Below, in pieces: positions 1 to 5,153 of a stretch of DNA of 5,192 bases. The stretch is taken from NCBI GenBank assembly GCA_023441725.1, contig JAEZNV010000159.1, positions 1 through 5,192 on the forward strand. Direction: 5' to 3'. The DNA is from Actinomycetes bacterium. Its GTDB lineage: Bacteria > Actinomycetota > Coriobacteriia > Coriobacteriales > Coriobacteriaceae. The translations under genes were made by a program, and so were the position numbers. Below the pieces are notes generated by a model. It was given only the letters and a program-made list of their open reading frames with translations. It had not been told where the DNA came from and did not search any database. How positions within the stretch are numbered: position 1 is the stretch's first letter; each line of letters begins with the position of its first letter.

Positions 1-2
1 AG

Positions 3-707
3 TTCGAGGGTCAGAAGAAGGCCTACGAGATTGCCGATCGCGCCGAGCTGGAGCAGGTCATTCGCGATGTGTACGCCAGCGGCTACACCGATGACCTCAT
101 CTTGCAGGACCGCGTGCCCGGCAACGACGAGTACATGCGCGTGCTTACCAGTTATTCCGACCGCAACGGCAAGGTTCGTATGATGTGCCTGGGCCATGTG
201 CTGCTCGAGGAGCATCAGCCCCATGGTGTCGGCAACCACGCTTGCATCATCACTGAGCCCAACGACGAGCTCATGGGTGGCGTGCGCAAGCTGCTTGAGG
301 ACCTTAAGTTTACGGGCTTCTCCAACTTCGACGTCAAGTACGACCAGCGCGATGGTTCGTTTAAGTTCTTCGACTTCAACACGCGTCAGGGCCGCAGTAA
401 TTACTATGTCACCAATAGTGGCTTTAACGTTGCTAAATACGTGGTGGATGAGTACGTCTATAACCGCCCGTTTGAGCCGGAGTTTGTGACGGCGCAGGAC
501 GAGGCGCTGTGGATGGTCGTTCCTATGGGCGTCGTTGACAAGTACGTCAAGGACCCCGAGCTGCGTGCGAAGGCACATCGTCTGGTCAAGGAGGGCAAGG
601 CTGCCGATCCTTCGTTTATGAAGGGCGACTTTGTCTTTAACCGCTGGCTGCGCATGTGGCACACCAAGCTGCGCCACTTTAAGCTGTTCATGACGAATTA
701 CAAGTAG
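3..707 (+). CDS. ATP-grasp carboxylate-amine ligase, C-terminal part (5' end outside window); possible D-aspartate ligase
   Basis: The frame is open from the first complete codon at base 3, so the GTG at 69 is internal and the gene starts upstream of the window; 234 residues are visible. ATP-grasp ligases join a carboxylate to an amine through an acyl-phosphate, using ATP and Mg2+. Seen here: LILQDRVPGND (visible residues 32-42), typical of the strand/loop in the ATP-binding subdomain; HGVGNHA (74-80); and FDFNTRQGRSN (123-133), which fits the late ATP-grasp metal-binding segment (usually E/D-x-N-x-R). The tail after about residue 160 is basic and aromatic and has no obvious membrane segment. 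The next gene is an aspartate/glutamate-type racemase, as in the Enterococcus faecium pair of aspartate racemase and D-Asp ligase, which supplies peptidoglycan cross-bridges. The ATP-grasp call is firm. The D-Asp substrate is inferred from context only; another amino-acid or peptide ligase is possible. Confidence 0.75.
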   Translation, partial: FEGQKKAYEIADRAELEQVIRDVYASGYTDDLILQDRVPGNDEYMRVLTSYSDRNGKVRMMCLGHVLLEEHQPHGVGNHACIITEPNDELMGGVRKLLEDLKFTGFSNFDVKYDQRDGSFKFFDFNTRQGRSNYYVTNSGFNVAKYVVDEYVYNRPFEPEFVTAQDEALWMVVPMGVVDKYVKDPELRAKAHRLVKEGKAADPSFMKGDFVFNRWLRMWHTKLRHFKLFMTNYK

Positions 708-716
708 ATCAGCGCG

Positions 717-746
717 GCGCCCGCCCGGTTTGCATCGGACGGGCGC
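717..746 (+). terminator. GC-rich hairpin after the ligase gene, weak terminator or intercistronic stem
   Basis: GCGCCCG (717-723) pairs with CGGGCGC (740-746). After one C/A mismatch, CCG (725-727) pairs with CGG (736-738), leaving an 8-base loop. The hairpin starts 10 bases after the ligase stop codon. No T-run follows, so full intrinsic termination is doubtful. It may only attenuate transcription, or protect the 3' end of the ligase message before the racemase gene, which begins 46 bases later. Confidence 0.4.
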
Positions 747-780
747 GGGTATGATACGCGCAATTGCGTGGGCGTCACCA

Positions 781-786
781 AGGAGG
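781..786 (+). promoter_or_regulatory. Shine-Dalgarno site that sets the racemase start
   Basis: AGGAGG ends 5 bases before the ATG at 792. The frame is also open from a GTG at 768, but that codon has no ribosome site, and the protein from ATG 792 begins directly with the family's usual MEKLGVIGGMG N-terminus. ATG 792 is therefore the chosen start. Confidence 0.85.
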
Positions 787-791
787 CGGCG

Positions 792-1538
792 ATGGAAAAG
801 CTGGGAGTTATCGGCGGCATGGGCGCCGAGGCCACGTCGTATTACTACGACCAGGTGGTACGTCATACGGCGGCTACCTGTGATCAGGAGCATATCGACA
901 TGGTGGTGCTTTCCAAGTCGACCATGCCTGACCGCACGCTGGCCATCAAGACCGGCGAGCATGCCGAGCTGTTGACGACCATGAAGGAGTGCGCTCAGGC
1001 GCTCGAGTCGCTGGGCTGCGCGCACATAGCGATTCCCTGCCACACGTCACACTACTTCTACGACCAGCTCCAGTCGTTTACGAAGGTGCCGATTATCCAC
1101 ATGCCGCGCGAGTCGGTGCGCTATGCTCTGGCGGGCGCGGTGATGGGGGAGTGCGAGTTCGACCCCAACCTGAGTATGCCGGCCGAGCCGGTGCGCAAGA
1201 TCGGCATCATGGGCACCGACGGTACCGTGGGCGCAGACGTCTATGGGCGCGAATGTGAGACCGCGGGCGTTGAGGTCGTCTATCCCAGCGAAAAGCGTCA
1301 GGCCGACGTGATGTCGCTCATCTACGACGATGTGAAGGCCGGGCGCGAACCCGATATGGACAAGTTCGACCGCGTGATGTGGGAGTTCGCCCGTAGCGGC
1401 TGCGACCGCATCATCCTGGCCTGCACGGAGCTTTCGGTGTTGCAGAAGTATCGCGAGATGCCCGAGATCACCCTCGATGCGATGGATGTCCTGGTACGCG
1501 AGTCCATCATTCGCAGCGGCGTCCCCTACCGCCTGTAG
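792..1538 (+). CDS. Aspartate/glutamate racemase family protein, probable aspartate racemase
   Basis: This 248-aa protein is of normal length for the PLP-independent Asp/Glu racemase family, which inverts the alpha carbon with two cysteines acting as acid/base from opposite faces. Visible features: N-terminal GVIGGMGAEAT (5-15), first catalytic motif IPCHTSHYF (81-89, C83), HMPRESV (103-109), second-half nucleus KIGIMGTDGT (136-145), and second catalytic motif ACTELSVL (210-217, C211). Both cysteines are present, so activity is expected. The usual CNTxH of the first motif reads CHTSH here, a substitution at the Asn next to the catalytic Cys. It is cytosolic with no signal peptide. The gene lies 84 bases after an ATP-grasp ligase on the same strand, suggesting that it makes the D-amino acid (probably D-Asp) that the ligase installs in peptidoglycan. 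The family call is strong. The Asp rather than Glu substrate rests on overall motif style and context. Confidence 0.85.
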   Translation: MEKLGVIGGMGAEATSYYYDQVVRHTAATCDQEHIDMVVLSKSTMPDRTLAIKTGEHAELLTTMKECAQALESLGCAHIAIPCHTSHYFYDQLQSFTKVPIIHMPRESVRYALAGAVMGECEFDPNLSMPAEPVRKIGIMGTDGTVGADVYGRECETAGVEVVYPSEKRQADVMSLIYDDVKAGREPDMDKFDRVMWEFARSGCDRIILACTELSVLQKYREMPEITLDAMDVLVRESIIRSGVPYRL

Positions 1539-1544
1539 CCCTCG

Positions 1545-1580
1545 ACCTGCCAAAAAGGGACAGGTCTATTTTTGGCAGGT
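1545..1580. repeat. Perfect 12-bp palindrome, REP-like, could also act as a terminator on the plus strand
   Basis: ACCTGCCAAAAA (1545-1556) is the exact reverse complement of TTTTTGGCAGGT (1569-1580), with a 12-base loop that contains GGGACAGG. It starts six bases after the racemase stop. On the plus strand the stem runs into TTTTA, which would allow some termination. The A/T part of the stem and the large loop are unlike the compact terminator at 1599-1635, so a dispersed palindromic repeat is an equally good reading. Confidence 0.6.
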
Positions 1581-1598
1581 TTTATCTGGGAAAACAGT

Positions 1599-1635
1599 AA
1601 GGCCTCGGCTCGTTTGATGCGAGCCGGGGCCTTTT
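1599..1635 (+). terminator. Intrinsic terminator between the convergent gene groups
   Basis: AAGGCCTCGGCTCG (1599-1612) pairs with CGAGCCGGGGCCTT (1620-1633): 14 positions including one T-G wobble, a 7-base loop, then a run of T to 1635. It ends plus-strand transcription from the racemase side. In the minus direction, coming out of ecfT, the stem is equally strong but the downstream tail is CCTTACTGTTTT rather than an immediate T-run. Bidirectional action is likely but weaker on that strand. Confidence 0.85.
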
Positions 1636-1662
1636 GCGTTTGTCGGTTGCTGCCAGCGATTG

Positions 1663-2409
1663 CTAGAACAGGAAGCCGATGGCAATAAGGGCGATGCTGA
1701 CGATAAGTACGGCGATATCCAGGCCTTTGATGGGGTAACGCTTATACGAACTCGCGCGCGTGCGCAGGTAGAAGCCGCGCTGCTCGGCGGCAAGCGCGGT
1801 GGCATCGGTCTTGCCCACGCTCGAGATAAGCAGTGGCACGCACAGCGGCAGCATGAGCTTGAGTTTCTTGACGGGATTCTTAGTGTCGTATTCGACGCCG
1901 CGTGCAGTCTGCGCCTCCATGATGGCGTTCATTTCCTGGCCAAATACCGGCACAAAGCGCAGCGCCGTGGTAAAGGTGAAGGCATAGCGATATGGCACGT
2001 GCAGCACCTCGACGCAGGCGTTGGCGAGGTCGTTGAGCTTGGTCACCATAAGCATGAGGATGAGTGGCAGCGCCACGCCCAACAGGCGTAGACAAGCCTT
2101 CGATCCGGTGATGAGGCCCGTGTCGGTGATAAAGCCCCACACTATGTTGCCGTCGCGCATAAAGGCCAGCTGAAGTACCAGCATGAAAAGCGCGAGCGGA
2201 ATCAGCAGCTTGAGTAGCGAAAGCAGACGGTCGATGACGCCGGCGTAGGCGCCCAGTGCAAGGGTGAGCGCCAAAAAGCCCAACAGCGCCACGTAGGTAT
2301 CGGACAGGAAGATGCCGATGATGATGGCGGCGGCGAGGCCCAGTTTGACGACCGGGTTCAAGCGGTGCAGCAGTGTATCGCCCGGCATGTAGTCGATGAC
2401 GTTAACCAC
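1663..2409 (-). CDS. ecfT: ECF transporter transmembrane component EcfT
   Basis: EcfT is the integral membrane scaffold that couples the two ATPases to the substrate-binding S subunit in ECF importers. The 248-aa protein is of usual size. Hydrophobic segments lie near residues 21-55 (probably two helices), 60-84, 105-124, 140-157, 185-197 and 228-248. The two cytosolic coupling-helix signatures are present: EAQTARG (165-171) and AAEQRG (207-212), each with the Arg-Gly that contacts an ATPase. The start is a GTG at 2409-2407, with GAGGAG (2425-2420) 10 bases upstream. It overlaps the end of the ATPase gene by 8 bases, so the two are translationally coupled and form one operon. An in-frame ATG at codon 8 has no comparable ribosome site. 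It is the last gene of the minus-strand group and runs into the terminator region at 1599-1635. Confidence 0.9.
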   Translation of the reverse strand: MVNVIDYMPGDTLLHRLNPVVKLGLAAAIIIGIFLSDTYVALLGFLALTLALGAYAGVIDRLLSLLKLLIPLALFMLVLQLAFMRDGNIVWGFITDTGLITGSKACLRLLGVALPLILMLMVTKLNDLANACVEVLHVPYRYAFTFTTALRFVPVFGQEMNAIMEAQTARGVEYDTKNPVKKLKLMLPLCVPLLISSVGKTDATALAAEQRGFYLRTRASSYKRYPIKGLDIAVLIVSIALIAIGFLF

Positions 2410-4153
2410 GGTGGACCATCTCCTCGGTAATGCGAACGATATCGGTGACCTCGCTCACCTGTGCAAAGGCGGGAGAGACAGAGGATGCTAGGCGACGAGA
2501 AAGCTCTATGACCTGGGGTGGCTCAACGTAGGCTCGCTGCATGAGCTCGATGTTCGAGAACAGCTCGTGCGTGCGGCCGCGGTCGAGGATGCGGCCGTCG
2601 GCCATCACCACGATGCGCTCGGCAAAGTCAGAGACGACTTCCATGTCGTGGCAGACCATGATTACAGCGCAGCCGCGCTCGGCCATGGTGCGCACGGTTT
2701 CCATGACGGTCATGCACTCGCGGTAGTCAAGGCCGCTCGTGGGCTCGTCGAGCACCACGATTTTGGGCTCTACGACTACGACGGAGGCGAGTGCCACCAT
2801 CTGGCGCTGACCACGCGAGAGCGAGAAGGGCGCCTCGTCGGCCGGCAAGCCAAAGCGGTCGATGACGAGTTGGGCGCGACGCAGTGCCTCGGCACGGTCG
2901 ATGCCGGCAAGCTCCAAGCCAAAGGCGACCTCGTCGAGCACGGTGTCCTTGCAGATCTGGCGGTCGGGGTTTTGGAAGAGCGTAGCGCCCTCGCGGGCGA
3001 TACGGCTCGTGGCGACGGCTGCGGTATCCAGTCCCGTGACGCGCACGCTGCCCGAGGCGGGCTTAAGCAGGCCTGTGAGCAGCTTGGTAAGTGTGGTCTT
3101 GCCGGCGCCGTTTTGGCCGACGATGCCCACGAGCTCGCCGGGATAGAGGGTCAGGTTGAGGTCGTGGACGGCGGCGCCGCCATTGGGATAGGCAAACTCA
3201 ACGTGATCGAAGGCGAGCACGGGCTCGGCGTCCTTGGCGTGCGGGCGCAACGACGGTGCGTGCGGTGAGCCGGCGGGTGCCTGAGTGTCGCTGTTTGCGT
3301 GTGCGGGGTCGACGATGCCCGTAATCAGGCGCTCGGCCTCATCAACATCCAAACAGGGAGTGCCGCTGGCCAGGCCATCGGCCTCGAGGCTGTTGAAAAT
3401 GCGCGTGACACGCGGGCAATCGACGCCGATGGCGCGGAGCTCATCGGTGTGCGCGAAGACCTCGTGCGGCTTGCCCTGTAGCGCGATTTCGCCATGATTG
3501 AGCACGAGCACGCGGTTGCAATACTCCGAAAGCAGGGCGACTTTTTGCTCAACGACAACGATGGTGATGCCGAGTGCACGGTTGGCCTCACGCAGGGTCT
3601 CGAAGACCAGCGTGGAGCTGGCGGGGTCGAGCGCCGCGGTGGGTTCGTCGAGCACGAGCACGCGCGGACGCATGGCGAGGATGGCGGCGATGGCAACCTT
3701 TTGCTTTTGGCCGCCCGAAAGCGTGGGGATCTCGCGGTCGCGCAGGTCGCTGATACCGACGGTCTTAAGCGTCTCGCTCAAGCGCTGCTCGATCTGGTCG
3801 TGCGGAACGCCAAAGTTCTCGAGGCCAAAGAGCATTTCGTCCTCAACGACCGAAGCGACCATCTGGGTATCGATGTCCTGCAACACGCTGCCGACGATCT
3901 GCGATATGTCGGTGAGCGAGACCTCGCAGGTGTCGTGGCCGTCAACTAACACGGAGCCATAAAAGGCGCCGGTGTAGTGGTGAGGTACGGCGCCCGACAG
4001 ACAGGCGGCAAGTGTGGACTTACCGGCGCCCGAAGGCCCGATAATGCCGATATAATCTCCCCTGTTCACGCCGAGCGAGATATGCTTAAGCGCCTGCTCG
4101 GTCTGCGTGCCATAGGAGAACGAGACATCGTCGACGTTGATGATCGTTTCCAT
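2402..4153 (-). CDS. ecfA: ECF transporter ATPase, two fused ABC domains (EcfA-EcfA')
   Basis: This 583-aa protein carries both ATP-binding subunits of an ECF importer in one chain. Domain 1 (about 1-280) has Walker A GPSGAGKST (39-47), Q-loop Q92, signature LSGGQKQ (145-151) and Walker B VLVLDEP (165-171, catalytic E170), but its H-loop position reads VVEQK with Gln203 in place of His. A linker rich in Ala, Pro, Ser and His spans about 283-310. Domain 2 has Walker A GQNGAGKTT (346-354), Q394, signature LSRGQRQ (445-451), Walker B IVVLDEP (465-471, E470) and a normal H-loop His502. The domains are thus unequal, as in ABC transporters with one degenerate and one consensus ATP site. The ATG at 4153 has AAAGG five bases upstream. 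ecfT follows with an 8-base overlap. The S-component gene lies 212 bases upstream on the same strand, suggesting a dedicated (group I) ECF system, although the ATPase/EcfT module could also serve other S subunits elsewhere. Confidence 0.93.
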   Translation of the reverse strand: METIINVDDVSFSYGTQTEQALKHISLGVNRGDYIGIIGPSGAGKSTLAACLSGAVPHHYTGAFYGSVLVDGHDTCEVSLTDISQIVGSVLQDIDTQMVASVVEDEMLFGLENFGVPHDQIEQRLSETLKTVGISDLRDREIPTLSGGQKQKVAIAAILAMRPRVLVLDEPTAALDPASSTLVFETLREANRALGITIVVVEQKVALLSEYCNRVLVLNHGEIALQGKPHEVFAHTDELRAIGVDCPRVTRIFNSLEADGLASGTPCLDVDEAERLITGIVDPAHANSDTQAPAGSPHAPSLRPHAKDAEPVLAFDHVEFAYPNGGAAVHDLNLTLYPGELVGIVGQNGAGKTTLTKLLTGLLKPASGSVRVTGLDTAAVATSRIAREGATLFQNPDRQICKDTVLDEVAFGLELAGIDRAEALRRAQLVIDRFGLPADEAPFSLSRGQRQMVALASVVVVEPKIVVLDEPTSGLDYRECMTVMETVRTMAERGCAVIMVCHDMEVVSDFAERIVVMADGRILDRGRTHELFSNIELMQRAYVEPPQVIELSRRLASSVSPAFAQVSEVTDIVRITEEMVHRG

Positions 4154-4171
4154 GGATACCTTTCATAGTCA

Positions 4172-4215
4172 TTGGGGACGTTCTTACATGACTAGTCGTT
4201 TAAGAACGTCCCCAA
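4172..4215. repeat. Perfect 15-bp palindrome just upstream of the ATPase gene, REP-like
   Basis: TTGGGGACGTTCTTA (4172-4186) and TAAGAACGTCCCCAA (4201-4215) are exact reverse complements around a 14-base loop. The loop itself contains the 8-bp palindrome GACTAGTC (4190-4197). The element ends about 8 bases before the ribosome site of the ATPase gene on the minus strand. No T-run follows on either strand, so it is not a standard terminator. It could be a dispersed repetitive palindrome, a regulator binding site, or an mRNA stem in the operon message. Confidence 0.75.
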
Positions 4216-4258
4216 AAGCTCGTTGTTTGGGACAGTCTTTGGTGGTGAAGTACGGAGG

Positions 4259-4359
4259 CGGCTTTACGAGGTGCCCCAGGTTGGCGCGAAAGAGGAACGA
4301 AGCGTACTTGGGTACGCGAGCGACGAATGAACGCCAAGATGGGGTGGCTCGTAAAGCCG
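4259..4359. repeat. 101-base foldback element with an internal hairpin
   Basis: The outer arms CGGCTTTACGAG (4259-4270) and CTCGTAAAGCCG (4348-4359) match exactly. Further in, after mismatches, CCCCA (4274-4278) faces TGGGG (4340-4344), and TTGGCG (4281-4286) faces CGCCAA (4331-4336). The centre holds a separate hairpin, GCGTAC (4302-4307) with GTACGC (4312-4317) around TTGG. The element lies directly after the S-component stop codon and fills most of the S-to-ATPase gap. It has no convincing ORF or T-run. The nested layout suggests a REP/BIME-type repeat or an RNA structure in the operon transcript. Confidence 0.65.
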
Positions 4360-4365
4360 GGCAGG

Positions 4366-4938
4366 TTAGTTGAGCTTAAGGGACTTCTGGATGGGCAGGT
4401 AGAGAGCGCCGACCAGGATGGCGTTAAAGACGGCGGTCATGGCGACGACGGGCAGCATGGCAGCGGCGAGCTCGCTCACCACGCCGAGCATGGCCATCTT
4501 GATGACCATGAAGATGACGCCCGAGACAAAGGTGGTCACGAAGGCTGCGACGATGGCGACGGCGGGCTTAACCTGGCCGTCCTTGGCGGCAGCGTTGACA
4601 ATGACGGCCATGAGCATGGCAGCGATGCCCTCGGCGGCAAAATCGACAAACGGCGAGGTGGTGGTGATCTGGATCACGGCGGCCGAGATCAGGCCGATGA
4701 CGAGTGCCTGACCGATGTTGGGGCGCACGACCAGGATAGTGAGGCAGAAGGCCGAGATAATGAACTCGGGGCTGATCATACCGCCCGAGATGCCGGAGAT
4801 AGCCTTGCCGACGGTGAAGTTGAGGATGAAGCCAGCGGCAAGCAGGATGGCGAGCAAGACAAGGGCACGGACGTCGAGTTTGCCGCGGTCGGCGGTCTGG
4901 ACGGTGCGGGGCTGGGCGGTGGTGGTGTTCTGAGACAT
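4366..4938 (-). CDS. trpP: ECF transporter S component, TrpP-like, probable tryptophan-specific subunit
   Basis: S components are small membrane proteins that bind the substrate and dock on EcfT. This 190-aa protein has a polar N-terminus (1-22), then hydrophobic segments near 24-42, 58-72, 76-93, 100-118, 125-148 and 155-182, about six helices. The stretch from GGMISPEF (52-59) through GQALVIGLISA (76-86) to ITTTSPFVD (91-99) resembles the TrpP family, recalled as having GGM-P-, GLI-ISA and TT-FP elements in the same order; this was not checked by search. The ATG at 4938 has AAAGGA (4952-4947) eight bases upstream. Upstream is a short ORF with three Trp codons followed by a terminator, independent evidence that expression responds to tryptophan. 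The ATPase and EcfT genes follow on the same strand. The S-component call is strong; the tryptophan substrate is probable. Other aromatic or indole compounds are the main alternatives. Confidence 0.82.
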   Translation of the reverse strand: MSQNTTTAQPRTVQTADRGKLDVRALVLLAILLAAGFILNFTVGKAISGISGGMISPEFIISAFCLTILVVRPNIGQALVIGLISAAVIQITTTSPFVDFAAEGIAAMLMAVIVNAAAKDGQVKPAVAIVAAFVTTFVSGVIFMVIKMAMLGVVSELAAAMLPVVAMTAVFNAILVGALYLPIQKSLKLN

Positions 4939-4985
4939 GGTGAAAATCCTTTCGGAGGGGAAGTGAAAGAGAAGAAAGCGGAGGC

Positions 4986-5115
4986 GCGCGATGCGAATGC
5001 GATCGGGCTCGAGATAGAAAAAGGCCCCCGGTCGAAACCGGAGGCCTTCTAATCACCTAGAGCGCAAAAACAGGTGTGAGGGACTCACCGTCGACCGATC
5101 GTATTCGCATCACGC
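4986..5115. repeat. Near-perfect 21-position inverted repeat enclosing the attenuator
   Basis: Bases 4986-5006 and 5095-5115 are reverse complements at 19 of 21 positions. In the minus-strand RNA, 4989/5112 becomes a G-U wobble, so 20 of 21 can pair; only 4999/5102 (C/A) fails. The upstream arm lies in the leader ORF right after the Trp codons, and the downstream arm lies past the terminator, between it and the S-component ribosome site. Such a long match in an 80-base loop is very unlikely by chance. It could form only after readthrough of the terminator. Confidence 0.75.
5018..5048 (-). terminator. Intrinsic terminator in the leader of the ECF operon (attenuator)
   Basis: Read on the minus strand, AAGGCCTCCGGT (5048-5037) pairs with ACCGGGGGCCTT (5032-5021): 12 positions with one U-G wobble, a UUCG loop, then a U-run from 5022 to 5018. 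The hairpin begins 36 bases after the leader ORF stop and the U-run ends 79 bases before the S-component start. A terminator this strong, directed at the operon it precedes, must be overcome for expression, which is the sign of an attenuator. On the plus strand no T-run follows. Confidence 0.9.
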
Positions 5116-5153
5116 CACCACCAGTTGTTGAGAGACTTCATCGTGTTCTTCAT
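5085..5153 (-). CDS. Tryptophan leader peptide (22 aa)
   Basis: The ATG at 5153-5151 follows AAAGGAG (5168-5162) with an 8-base spacer, a better ribosome site than most genes in the window. The ORF is 22 codons plus TGA (5087-5085). It begins MKNTMKSLNN and then has three consecutive Trp codons (residues 11-13, bases 5123-5115), followed by nine residues rich in Arg, Asp, Asn and Thr. Three adjacent TGG codons in so short an ORF, followed by a terminator, is the pattern of a regulatory leader peptide whose translation senses charged tRNA-Trp. The peptide itself probably has no function. It would be missed by gene callers with normal length cut-offs. Confidence 0.88.
   Translation of the reverse strand: MKNTMKSLNNWWWRDANTIGRR

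Larger units (their letters stand above)
5018..5153 (-). promoter_or_regulatory. Tryptophan-type transcription attenuator (leader ORF plus alternative RNA stems)
   Basis: The region holds a Trp-rich leader ORF followed by a strong terminator, as in ribosome-mediated attenuation. Possible stems in the minus-strand RNA: GGCGUGA (5116-5110, at the last Trp codon) with UCACACC (5079-5073), one mismatch, as a 1:2-type stem; GUGAG/CUCAC (5088-5084 with 5080-5076) across the leader stop codon; CACCUG (5076-5071) with UAGGUG (5059-5054); and UCGGUCGA (5098-5091) with UCGACCGG (5035-5028), which would break the terminator. In the simplest reading, a ribosome stalled at Trp codons leaves 5098-5091 free to form that last stem, giving readthrough. 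A ribosome reaching the stop at 5087-5085 covers it, allowing termination. The architecture is clear; the exact stem choice is inference. The promoter is not visible and must lie beyond 5192. Confidence 0.75.

Noticed and set aside
750..755. TATGAT as a -10 box for the racemase gene
   Set aside because: The only -35-like sequence (TTTGCA at 729-734) leaves a 15-base spacer and lies inside the GC-rich hairpin, and there is no extended -10 TG. Too weak to list as a promoter.
1047..1553. Minus-strand 168-codon ORF opposite the racemase
   Set aside because: It is antisense to a well-conserved racemase, has no ribosome site and runs into the downstream palindrome. Judged a shadow.
2567..3268. Plus-strand ORFs opposite the ATPase gene (also 3494-3962)
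   Set aside because: They lie antisense to clear Walker and signature motifs, have no recognisable domains and are shadows from GC-biased third positions.
4154..4258. Separate promoter for the ATPase and EcfT genes
   Set aside because: On the minus strand no convincing -35/-10 pair was seen between the foldback element and the ATPase ribosome site, so co-transcription with the S gene is the simpler reading.
4327..5052. Long plus-strand ORF opposite the S component
   Set aside because: Its protein is a low-complexity run of Gly, Asp, Glu and His, typical of the antisense of a hydrophobic high-GC gene. It has no ribosome site and crosses the terminator and foldback element.
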